Counted from the stretch's first letter, positions 1-7,200 are shown. The stretch is 7,509 bases of DNA from Candidatus Equimonas enterica (GCA_018066225.1 JAGHRU010000179.1:1-7509); one strand, 5' to 3'. Translations and numbers: made by a program. The notes: generated by a model from the sequence alone, not told the origin.

Positions 1-220
1 GAGCACAACCTTGCCCCAAAGTTTGATGGGGTCGTATCCCCAACCTTGGAAAGGTGTGCTTCGCGAACGACGCTATGGACGCTATCCTTGCGGAAATAGC
101 TCAGTTGGTAGAGCACAACCTTGCCCCAAAGTATTATGGGGTCGTATCCCCAACCTTGGAAAGGTGTGCTTCGCGAACGACGCTATGGACGCTATCCTTG
201 CGGAAATAGCTCAGTTGGTA
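1..220 (+). repeat. Two tandem copies of a 110-bp unit containing a tRNA-Gly 5' half
   Basis: Bases 1-110 and 111-220 are the same 110-bp unit with only two differences (T23/A133 and G25/T135). The array enters the window in mid-unit, so further copies may lie to the left. It ends inside the intact tRNA-Gly, whose first 32 bases are the start of a third unit. Each unit holds the 5' half of tRNA-Gly, then about 74 bp of unrelated DNA. That spacer contains a GGGG/CCCC hairpin (138-141 with 148-151), the 12-mer CCCCAACCTTGG (148-159) and a short direct repeat GACGCTAT. The unit is not CRISPR-like: it is too long and has no spacers. An assembly artefact is possible, but the two mismatches argue that the copies are real. 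Confidence 0.95.
90..125 (+). pseudogene. Truncated tRNA-Gly(GCC), 5' half only
   Basis: Bases 90-125 match tRNA positions 1-36: acceptor strand GCGGAAA, D arm GCTC-AGTTGGTA-GAGC, anticodon 5' stem CAACC and loop TTGCC, stopping right after anticodon GCC. No anticodon 3' stem, T arm or TTTCCGC acceptor strand follows before the next copy begins at 200, so it cannot fold into a tRNA. Bases 1-15 are the tail of another such half (positions 22-36). The half copies keep U33, unlike the complete gene downstream. They look like remnants amplified with the 110-bp unit. Whether they are transcribed is unknown. Confidence 0.85.
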
Positions 221-272
221 GAGCACAACCTCGCCAAGGTTGGGGTCGCGAGTTCGAGTCTCGTTTTCCGCT
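200..272 (+). tRNA. tRNA-Gly, anticodon GCC
   Basis: A complete 73-nt cloverleaf is present. The acceptor stem is GCGGAAA/TTTCCGC, the D arm GCTC/GAGC, the anticodon stem CAACC/GGTTG with loop TCGCCAA (anticodon GCC at 233-235), the variable loop GGGTC, and the T arm GCGAG-TTCGAGT-CTCGT with one G-U pair. The discriminator is U, as expected for bacterial glycine tRNA. CCA is not encoded, so it must be added by the CCA-adding enzyme. Position 33 (base 232) is C instead of the almost invariant U that makes the anticodon U-turn. The gene sits directly at the end of the 110-bp tandem array. No promoter matching the Bacteroidetes consensus was found within the array, so transcription probably starts further left. 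Confidence 0.93.
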
Positions 273-287
273 CACGACATTAACCAG

Positions 288-314
288 AGCCGTTAGAGAA
301 TAACGGCTTTTTTT
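288..314 (+). terminator. Rho-independent terminator after tRNA-Gly
   Basis: An 8-bp perfect stem AGCCGTTA/TAACGGCT (288-295 with 301-308) closes a GAGAA loop and runs into seven T (308-314). It lies 16 nt after the tRNA-Gly and 32 nt before the next start codon, so it most likely ends the tRNA transcript. Confidence 0.9.
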
Positions 315-346
315 ATTTCTACACAATTCGTATAACATATTCAGCC

Positions 347-1090
347 ATGCCGAACATTTACGTAAGATATTTTGACCACGAAGCCATTGCGCACAATATT
401 GAAGAACTCCTTGACTTTTTAGGGGGCATCTCGGAAATCAACATCACGCCCGACGTTGCCGACGACATCGCGTGCTATATCGGTGGTGATATGCCCTATC
501 CCAAGCGCTATAAGGTAAGGCCGCGTGTTTATTTCATACTGATTAAGACGCAGGCTTCTACCCTTGAAGAGTTTAAGTCGCACCGCTTTGAGCAGATGCC
601 AAGGTCCAACGAAGAGAACGAAGCCTATGCGCGCAAGGAGCAGCGACAGCGTGCGCTCTGCGAAGAGCATTATGGCTGGTACCGCTGTACGTTGTTGTTT
701 AAGCGCGTTTTGATGGTGCCCGGCACAGGCAAGTATAAGTACACCGACACCCGCTTCTCGGCTTTTGTCAAGGCGCAGAATGCTTTGGCGTGCTATGACC
801 GCATCGTGGAGTATCTCAAGAGTCGCCACGACATTGACCCGCGTTGCCAATACCCTTCTGTCAAAGGTGACAATTTCCAATTTGAGTTTATGGGAGAGCA
901 GTTGCAGCAGGAGGCTATTGACGATGTTCAGCAGGCCTTGCAGGATGCTCCGACGCCCGAGAACTACGATGAAGCAGTGGCGCAGATAGACGATGACAAT
1001 GCACCCGCTGCACCCGAGGTAGAGGAGGAAACTGCTGCTGACGACTTTGACTACAACAACGACCTCAACTTCGACGACATCAAGTTGTAG
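347..1090 (+). CDS. Conserved-looking protein of unknown function with acidic tail
   Basis: I do not recognise a family for this 247-residue protein. It has no signal peptide and no membrane segment, so it is probably cytoplasmic. Residues 1-70 look like a compact alpha/beta segment that includes a run of hydrophobic strand (VYFILIKT, about 61-68). Residues 75-110 are highly charged (EEFKSHR, EENEAYARKEQRQR) and probably helical. A mixed, basic central part follows, with GWYRCTLLFKRVLMVPGTGKY at about 109-130 containing a PGTGK string that lacks the leading GxxxxGK spacing of a true P-loop. Residues 200-247 are a low-complexity acidic tail, 17 of 48 being Asp or Glu, ending LNFDDIKL; this resembles disordered protein-binding tails. 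The ATG at 347 is the first plausible start, with an A/T-rich upstream stretch and no Shine-Dalgarno, as usual in Bacteroidetes. It is monocistronic, lying between two tRNA units. Confidence 0.85.
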   Translation: MPNIYVRYFDHEAIAHNIEELLDFLGGISEINITPDVADDIACYIGGDMPYPKRYKVRPRVYFILIKTQASTLEEFKSHRFEQMPRSNEENEAYARKEQRQRALCEEHYGWYRCTLLFKRVLMVPGTGKYKYTDTRFSAFVKAQNALACYDRIVEYLKSRHDIDPRCQYPSVKGDNFQFEFMGEQLQQEAIDDVQQALQDAPTPENYDEAVAQIDDDNAPAAPEVEEETAADDFDYNNDLNFDDIKL

Positions 1091-1142
1091 GCCAGTCTTT
1101 CAGCCTTCTGTGCCCGCCCTTTGCCACTTTTTGTGCTATTTA

Positions 1143-1174
1143 TTTGCCCGTATCGCATTATTTGACTAACTTTG
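1143..1174 (+). promoter_or_regulatory. Bacteroidetes-type promoter of tRNA-Arg
   Basis: TTTG at 1143-1146 and TAACTTTG at 1167-1174 are separated by 20 nt. This matches the Bacteroidetes sigma-ABfr consensus (TTTG, 19-21 nt, TAnnTTTG) exactly. Transcription would start near 1181, about 17 nt before the tRNA. It is also the best sequence evidence for the phylum. Confidence 0.85.
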
Positions 1175-1197
1175 CGCCGCCAAAAGCCAAGCTTTCT

Positions 1198-1271
1198 GGT
1201 CTCGTTGCTCAGCTGGATAGAGCAACAGCCTTCTAAGCTGTGGGTCTCGGGTTCGAATCCCGACGAGATCA
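1198..1271 (+). tRNA. tRNA-Arg, anticodon TCT
   Basis: A complete 74-nt cloverleaf is present. The acceptor stem is GGTCTCG/CGAGATC with one G-U pair, the D arm GCTC/GAGC, the anticodon stem ACAGC/GCTGT with loop CTTCTAA (anticodon TCT at 1232-1234, U33 present), the variable loop GGGTC, and the T arm TCGGG-TTCGAAT-CCCGA. The discriminator is A, usual for arginine tRNA. It decodes AGA and AGG. CCA is not encoded. The gene has its own promoter and terminator and is a stand-alone unit. Confidence 0.97.
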
Positions 1272-1312
1272 CGCCAAAAGTCCTTCAACGCTCCGTTGAA
1301 GGACTTTTGGCG
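1272..1312. terminator. Perfect 19-bp bidirectional terminator
   Basis: CGCCAAAAGTCCTTCAACG (1272-1290) and its exact reverse complement (1294-1312) flank a CTC loop. The stem contains AAAA on the left arm and TTTT on the right, so the inner hairpin AGTCCTTCAACG/CGTTGAAGGACT is followed by a T-run on both strands. It starts immediately after the tRNA-Arg discriminator base. No gene on the minus strand to its right needs it. Confidence 0.9.
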
Positions 1313-1595
1313 TTTATGCTTATGTCTGTTCGTGTAGGTGGATTTTGAACTTCCCCATGTCGTGCGAACCATCTGCGCAGACCGTTTTTCTCGTCTGCGC
1401 TGATCGTTTTCCCGCTTTGCCCTTGTCGCTTTGCGGTGCTTTGCGCCAAGATTTTTCGCTCGCCCGCGCGCGTATATATTGATAGGTCAATCTGCTTTTG
1501 TGTTCTTCGGGAATGGCTTATTCTGCTATCTCCGTATGGCAAACGCAGTATGTGAAATCATTTATTTTGCATCCTTAACATAAATTAACTCATTC
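1313..1595. other. Intergenic stretch without a convincing gene
   Basis: No frame here looks like protein. A minus-strand open frame across 1285-1542 (85 codons) runs through the terminator hairpin, is rich in Arg, Ser and Thr, and has no start region or domain signature. The only structure seen is the short repeat and hairpin at 1374-1413. The last 50 bp are A/T-rich. Confidence 0.6.
1374..1413. repeat. Short imperfect direct repeat with an internal hairpin
   Basis: CTGCGC-x-GA-y-CGTTTT-z-C occurs at 1374-1391 and again at 1396-1413 (15 of 18 bases identical, period 22). Within it GCGCAGAC (1375-1382) pairs with GTCTGCGC (1393-1400) around a 10-nt loop containing TTTTT. The T-run lies in the loop rather than after the stem, so it is not a normal terminator. 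Function unknown. Confidence 0.6.
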
Positions 1596-1630
1596 GGGGG
1601 GGGGTAAAATCAAGATTTTATATAATTTTG
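1596..1630 (+). promoter_or_regulatory. Probable promoter of the giant gene, with a G9 run at the -33 position
   Basis: TAATTTTG at 1623-1630 matches the Bacteroidetes -7 box TAnnTTTG. No TTTG lies 19-21 nt upstream. That place (about 1599-1602) is inside a run of nine consecutive G (1596-1604). Transcription would start near 1636-1638, leaving a leader of about 245 nt before the ATG at 1883. The -7 call is a pattern match, and the role of the G run is inference. Confidence 0.55.
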
Positions 1631-1636
1631 CACGCG

Positions 1637-1882
1637 AAAGCGGTAATTGCATATTGTATGCTGTTGTCGTTGCATAGATATCATAGCGCGAAAGATTCCC
1701 ACTATGCAGAGATGAGAAACTCCATCCTGCATTTGTGAGAGCCCAGACCTATCAAATGTCCACACCGTACCTTCTGTATGGAGGTAAGGTGAGGGCGGGT
1801 TATAGCCACCAGAAGATGTCGTCGCCACGATGTCTTGCAGTGATGGGGCGAAACAATTATCTAACTATTAACAAATAACATT
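1637..1882 (+). promoter_or_regulatory. Long structured 5' leader of the giant surface-protein gene
   Basis: Between the presumed start site and the ATG lie several well-paired elements. GCATA/TATGC is at 1649-1661. TGCATAG (1671-1677) pairs with CTATGCA (1702-1708). TGCAG (1705-1709) pairs with CTGCA (1727-1731) and encloses GAT-GAG-AAA-CTC-C-ATC. CATTTG (1730-1735) pairs with CAAATG (1753-1758). TACCTT (1768-1773) pairs with GAGGTA (1781-1786). A 10-bp hairpin AAGATGTCGT-CGCC-ACGATGTCTT lies at 1813-1836. CGCGAAAG occurs twice (1633-1640, 1687-1694). The final stretch before the start is unpaired and A-rich (AACAAATAACATT), the usual Bacteroidetes start context. No known riboswitch class is recognised. 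The minus-strand frame over 1610-1828 is judged a by-product of the structure. Confidence 0.5.
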
Positions 1883-4246
1883 ATGCACAAAACATTTCTA
1901 AAGACGCTATGTCTTTCGTTGTTGGCTTTGATAGCCAGCAGCGCGTGGGCTCAGAATGTTGCCAAGATTGGCACGACTGAGTATGCGACCTTTGCTGATG
2001 CATTGTCTGCCGTGCAAGATGGAGATGTCATCTATCTCCTTGCCGATGCCGATGCTTCAGCGGTTGTGTTTACCCCATGTAATGGTAAGCATGTCGTCAT
2101 TGCAGGCTCTGCTGGCACTGAAACCCTTAATATGGGTGATGGGGCCAAAGGAGGTATTCAGAATGCTGACATCACGTTCTTGAATCTGAAGATGCAGATT
2201 CGTCACACTTTGACCAGTGGAATATGGTACACGGAAGGTATGTATCACGCGAAAAAGATCAAGTACGAAAATGTCGTATTTGATGGCGTTATAAGTACAT
2301 ACAATGATGTGGATTTCTTGAATTGTACATTTACTTCTAATCCACAAAACATGGAGTACACCACTTGGAACTATGGCGGCACCCAGATTTTCAAAGGATG
2401 TAAATTCCTTGCAGCGTCTGCTGGTACGAAGAGTTTTATCAAGTTGTACAATCAAGGTGCATCCGCAAGTGTAGCCGTTGTTGTTTGTGAATTTACGAAT
2501 CCCACCCCCCTTCCTTCAGGATGGAAAGGTGGAGATGTCTACAATTCAAATCCCGCTTCAGTTGCTTCCCAAGCCAAGCAGTATGTTTCTGGCAACAAGG
2601 TGAATGGCGAGACAAAGGATGATATTGTAAAATACTCCGAAGGCGGTGCATCGGTTCCTGTTTTTAATTCTCCCGAAGAAATGGGAATTACCCTTCCCAC
2701 GCCGACTATACTTGCTAATGTTGCCAAGATTGGCGACACCGAATACGCTTCTCTTGAATCTGCTGTGGCTGCTGCACAAAAAGCTGGAAGTGGTGTTATC
2801 GAACTTCTTTTCGCTTACGACCGCTATCCTCAGGCTTGGGTGACGCCTTGCGTTATTGATGCCCCCGAAACGATGACCTCTTCTTACACGTTCCACGCCT
2901 TCAACCCCGAAAATGGTGATGAAGCCCTTGCTGTGGCTTATAATTCAGACCCCTCTGCTCTTACCACAGGACAGCAGAAAAGGGCACAAGAGGTTCTCAA
3001 CCAGGTTGGCAATTTTTCCAATTGGAATGCCGACTTTGAAGTGTCGTTTGATGCGGATATGACAGCCGAAGACTTCTCGATTGGTGGCCAATATGGTAAT
3101 ATCAGTTGGATTGACGGTCTTTCTGCTAATTTGACAGGCAACACTCCTATGCGTTTGCTGGGTTCTGTCGGCATGAGTTTTACATACGAATATATGATGA
3201 TGGATGTATTCCAGTTTAATTGTGGCATCACAGGCAAGAATATGTCTAAACTTGCAGGACATACTTTCAGCGTTGATCTCTGTATGTATGACCCCAACAA
3301 CGAGAATGTGAAGATTCTTATTGGCACGACCAAATATACGTTCCCTGCTGTGAACGTTGCCAAGATTGACACGACCGAATATACTTCTCTTGCCGATGCC
3401 ATCGCTGCCGTTCCTACTGACGGCACTGAGCCGACTACCTTCACGATGATTGCCGATGAAGCCATCGTTGGCAATGCAGGCGTGACCGTAGTAAAAGGTC
3501 AGAACATCGTCCTCGACCTCAATGGTAAGACCGTCAGCAACCTCGTCAATGAAAGCAAGGCATCGCAGATTATTACCAATTATGGTACGCTGACCATCAC
3601 GGGTAACGGCACTATGACCAACGCCCTCACCGATGGTACTATTGCTGGTGATTGGCCTACCTACAACTACGTTACCAATCTTATTTCTAACTTGGGTACC
3701 CTTACCATTGAGAATGGTACCTTCGACAACACCCAAGATAGCGGTATTACCTACGCTTTGGATAACAACTCCAATGGTGTTCCTGCCATCGCTACTATCA
3801 ATGGTGGTACGTTTATCTCTGCTGGTAATTCGGCCGTCCGTATGTTCTGCAACAGCACTACTGCAGCCAACACCCTCACCATCAATGATGGCTATTTTGC
3901 AGGCAACTACTATGCTGTAAGCGTAAGCAATGCAAGTGGTGCTACAAAGGTAGGTACGCTGAATATCAATGGTGGTGAGTTTGAGTCCATAGCCGACGAG
4001 TACAACGCTTGTGTTGCCAACTGGGAGAGCAATAAGTCCAGTAATATCGCAGTTAATATCACTGGTGGTAAGTTCAACGACTATGTACTCATTGCCAGCA
4101 ACCCTGCTATCACTGGTGGTCTTTATAAGTATGATAAGTACACCGATCCTGATGATGGCACGGTGTATGACCTCCATAGCTACCCTGCCGAGGGCTACGA
4201 AGTGATAGCCAACACCGACGAGGCTACCAAGGAAGCCTATCCTTGA
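1883..4246 (+). CDS. Giant secreted beta-helix adhesin-like protein, N-terminal part (frameshifted)
   Basis: This is the first 787 codons of a very large surface or secreted protein, ended by an in-frame TGA. Residues 1-23 are a signal peptide: Lys near the start, hydrophobic core LCLSLLALIA, and cleavage site SAWA before QN. The start is therefore secure. The module head VAKIGTTEYATFADAL occurs at residue 26 and recurs at 280 (VAKIGDTEYASLESAV) and 492 (VAKIDTTEYTSLADAI). Residues of about 70-230 and 550-750 show short strands ending in turns such as TINGGTF, TINDGYF and NINGGEF, typical of parallel beta-helix (pectin-lyase-like) adhesin modules. No catalytic residues are recognised. Residues 773-787 (NTDEATKEAYP) are the module tail, which in the paralogous copy at 5278 continues into YTVG. 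Here it hits the stop, and the protein resumes in the -1 frame. Alone, this product would be secreted but lack the C-terminal region. The specific ligand is unknown. Confidence 0.88.
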   Translation: MHKTFLKTLCLSLLALIASSAWAQNVAKIGTTEYATFADALSAVQDGDVIYLLADADASAVVFTPCNGKHVVIAGSAGTETLNMGDGAKGGIQNADITFLNLKMQIRHTLTSGIWYTEGMYHAKKIKYENVVFDGVISTYNDVDFLNCTFTSNPQNMEYTTWNYGGTQIFKGCKFLAASAGTKSFIKLYNQGASASVAVVVCEFTNPTPLPSGWKGGDVYNSNPASVASQAKQYVSGNKVNGETKDDIVKYSEGGASVPVFNSPEEMGITLPTPTILANVAKIGDTEYASLESAVAAAQKAGSGVIELLFAYDRYPQAWVTPCVIDAPETMTSSYTFHAFNPENGDEALAVAYNSDPSALTTGQQKRAQEVLNQVGNFSNWNADFEVSFDADMTAEDFSIGGQYGNISWIDGLSANLTGNTPMRLLGSVGMSFTYEYMMMDVFQFNCGITGKNMSKLAGHTFSVDLCMYDPNNENVKILIGTTKYTFPAVNVAKIDTTEYTSLADAIAAVPTDGTEPTTFTMIADEAIVGNAGVTVVKGQNIVLDLNGKTVSNLVNESKASQIITNYGTLTITGNGTMTNALTDGTIAGDWPTYNYVTNLISNLGTLTIENGTFDNTQDSGITYALDNNSNGVPAIATINGGTFISAGNSAVRMFCNSTTAANTLTINDGYFAGNYYAVSVSNASGATKVGTLNINGGEFESIADEYNACVANWESNKSSNIAVNITGGKFNDYVLIASNPAITGGLYKYDKYTDPDDGTVYDLHSYPAEGYEVIANTDEATKEAYP
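3356..3600 (+). repeat. 245-bp direct repeat, copy A
   Basis: This copy is identical to bases 4270-4514 except for four substitutions. It encodes the module head starting VAKIDTTEYTSLADAIAAV and the first beta-helix strands up to GTLTIT. It lies 914 bp upstream of copy B. 914 is one less than a multiple of three, which independently shows that one base was lost between the copies. Confidence 0.97.
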
Positions 4247-4248
4247 CG
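4241..4248 (+). other. Frameshift site that breaks the giant gene
   Basis: Reading CCT TGA here ends the upstream frame. Reading one base back (TTG ACG ATC GGC AAG AAG) continues as LTIGKKSVPVAKID, aligned with YTVG after the same EATK-x-YP tail near 5278-5313. Restoring a single base, for example one T in CCTTG, gives one continuous frame. The surroundings do not form a canonical X-XXY-YYZ slippery heptamer, so a mutation or sequencing error is likelier than programmed frameshifting. Confidence 0.85.
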
Positions 4249-7200
4249 ATCGGCAAGAAGAGTGTTCCCGTTGCCAAGATTGACACGACCGAATATACTT
4301 CTCTTGCCGATGCCATCGCTGCCGTTCCTACTGACGGCACTGAGCCGACTACCATCACGATGATTGCCAATGAAGCCATCGTTGGCAATGCAGGCGTGAC
4401 CGTAGTAAAAGGTCAGAACATCGTCCTCGACCTCAATGGTAAGACCGTCAGCAACCTCGTCAATGAAAACAATGCATCGCAGATTATTACCAATTATGGT
4501 ACGCTGACCATCACTGACTCTTCCAATCCTTCCACTGGTAAGATGACTAATGCCGTACAGGACGGCACGGCAGTCGGTGAATGGTGGAGCAATCCGAAGA
4601 ATAACTACGCTACCAATGTAATTACCAATAGAGGCAACCTTACCATCAATGGCGGTGAAATCTACGAAACTGCTGCTGGTAGCATCTGCTATCCTATTGA
4701 TAACAATTCCAGTTCATCCGCTGCTACGCTTACTGTTAATGGTGGCTATATCCATAAGGACACTGGTACGGCTGTTCGCCAGTTCTGCAACAGCACAACG
4801 ATGGACAATACCGTCAATGTCAATGGCGGTACTATCGAAGGCGGCGATGCTGCTATTTGGATTCAACTGCCGGGCGGCGGTCAAGCCAAGAAGGCTGCGC
4901 TCAATGTGACGGGTGGTACTCTCAAAGGTACCTACGCTTTCTACGATTATACTTACGGTGATGTGTTTGACGCAGTTCAGTACAATCTCAGCGGTGGTAC
5001 TTTCGACGGCTACATCTTTAGTTATGGTGCCAACATGACCATCACGGGGGGTACTTACAAAGGTGAAATTAATATCAAGCAAGCGAAACCTTCTCACCTC
5101 AGTGTAACGGGCGGTAAGTTCAGCGGTGACATTTATGCTTATGGCGATAATGCTTCTACTGGCTTTATTTCTGGCGGTGTATATAAAGACTATACGTTTG
5201 AGTATAACCAAGTAACCTACGGTTGCTATTGGTCTTATAGTATTGACCCTCGCTACGAGGCTATTTACAACACCGATGAGGCTACCAAGGATGAATATCC
5301 TTATACAGTAGGCTTAAAGGAGCAGATTATTATGCCCGAGGTAGAGGAAGAGACGCTTGAAATAACGCAAGACGACGAACAGCAGACTGAAATTCCCGAA
5401 GAAAAGCAACAAGAAGTTACTGCTGCTGTCATTGCTGCGCTCACTCAAAACAGCAGCGTCAACAATATGACGGCTGAAGAGACGAACATCAACAACGCCG
5501 TTCCTGTCAGCGAAACGCAAGATGAGAGCGAGCGCCGTCTCAAAGTGGAACTTACTTCTGCTGTTGTTTCTGCTGAAACGATTACCGAACAAACCACTAT
5601 CACCTCGACAACCGTTAAGGGTGCTACCTTTGAGGTTAAGCCTGTTTATGTCTATGAAGAAGGTGGTGTGACGAAGACGGAAATAGTACGAAACGAAGAT
5701 ATCACTGCACCTATCACCTTCCGCCTCGCAGTGCAGAAGGATATTCAAGACGATTGCGCCAAGGTATGGCATCAGGCTGTGCTTTATGATCTGAATGGCA
5801 AGGCCTATGCCGACCCCGACAGCCCCAAGGAATACCTCGGTGTATTCCCCATCCAACAGGCTGACAATGGCGAGAAGTACATCCAACTTTCCGCTTCGAA
5901 ATTTAGTTTCTACAACTATCTGACCAAGAGTATGGAGGAGACAACACTTGTCGCTCAGATTGGTGAAGCCAAATTTGAAACCCTTGCCGAGGCCATCGCC
6001 GCCGTTAAGGATGGTGAGACTATCAAGATGATTGCCGATGTCACGGGTGCTAACGGCATCTCCGTCGAGAGCGGCAAGAACTTCATCATTGACTTTGATG
6101 GCCACACCTACACCTTCGGTGGTGACGGTGCTGGCTCTGCCAACACGAAGACCTGTGGTTTCCAACTCTTGAAGGGCTCCAATATTACCTTTAAGAATGG
6201 TACTATCAACTGCGATGAAGAAAACAAGAATCGCACTTGGACTACGGGCTCGACCGAATTGAAGGGTGTCGCTATGCTTATCCAAAACTATGCTGACCTT
6301 ACGCTTGATAGTATGACCATCGACGGCACCAATGTTGCTCGCAATGGTGCTGCTACCCGCTATGTCCTCTCCAACAACAGCGGCGAAGTGCACTACACGG
6401 GTGCTACTACCATCACTGCTGCTACGGGCGACAAGGCCTTCGATGCATGTAAGTTTGACACCTACCCCGTTCCTACCGTTACTATTGACGACGCACAGGT
6501 TACCATCAATGGCAACATTGAGGCTGCAGGTGGTAAACTCGTCATCACCAATGGTACTGTGAACGGCACTATCTCTACTGACACAGGTTACACACAGGGC
6601 GACATCGCCATCTCTGGCGGCTCCTTCTCTGAGGTTGTTGCATCCGAGTACTGCGCTACGGGCTTCCAGCCTGTTACGGAGAAAGATGCTCAAGGTATGT
6701 ACTCCGTTGAGGAGAAGAATGTCGTCCTACATGTCTATGGCTTCGAAAACAAAGCAGATAAGAAGGACATGACGATTTCCGAGTTCCTCACTGCCCAGCA
6801 GACCTACCCCAATGCAATGGCTGTGACAGAATCTACCAATGCCGAAGACGTCGCAGAACTGCACAATGTCATCCTTGACTATACCGTTGGTAAGGGCGGC
6901 CACTACTACGAATGTGAGAACTTCATCATCGACGATATGGCCGACTTCTGGTACTCACCAGTGTCCTTCTATGCCGTTGCTGGTAACTACACGCGTAAGG
7001 ATCTCACGCTTTACAATAGCGTCTGCGTACCTTTCGATGTAACGACCGACAATGCTCCTTCGGGTGCTACTTTCTTGCAGTATCGTTATTCTGACGAGAA
7101 TAAGGCTAATGTTTACTTTGAGATACAAGACTACATCTCTGCTGGACAGGGCTTCCTTATGCAGACCACAGCGGGAGAGACTTGGACGGTAACCTTTGAG

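Noticed and set aside
1..220. CRISPR array or integrated-element attachment sites
   Set aside because: The units are 110 bp, contiguous and without unique spacers. The duplicated part is the tRNA 5' half, and no integrase gene is in the window.
11..303. Two small plus-strand open frames across the tandem repeat and tRNA-Gly
   Set aside because: They read through tRNA sequence and through the 110-bp repeat; the protein is just the repeat translated.
699..740. P-loop NTPase motif in the 247-residue protein (PGTGKY)
   Set aside because: The string lacks the GxxxxGK[ST] pattern: K is followed by Y and no glycine stands at the required spacing, and no Walker B context is visible.
1178..1280. CGCCAAAAG on both sides of tRNA-Arg (1178-1186 and 1272-1280) as a target-site duplication
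   Set aside because: Only 9 bp long, and the right copy is part of the terminator stem; chance similarity is sufficient.
1610..1828. Minus-strand 72-codon frame in the leader of the giant gene
   Set aside because: It overlaps the -7 box region and all the paired elements, has no promoter or start context, and fits a structured RNA read backwards.
2945..4177. Minus-strand open frame of 410 codons
   Set aside because: Same situation: a shadow of the repeat-rich N-terminal half, with no recognisable protein features.
4236..4252. Programmed -1 ribosomal frameshift
   Set aside because: The bases before the stop (GCCTATCCTTGA) contain no X-XXY-YYZ slippery heptamer, and I saw no obvious stable stem right after it. 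A one-base deletion explains the 914-bp repeat offset more simply.
5314..6693. Minus-strand open frame of 459 codons
   Set aside because: It lies entirely opposite the giant gene, whose sense translation is continuous and shows clear module repeats. The antisense product has no coherent domains or start region; repetitive sense codons simply avoid antisense stops.
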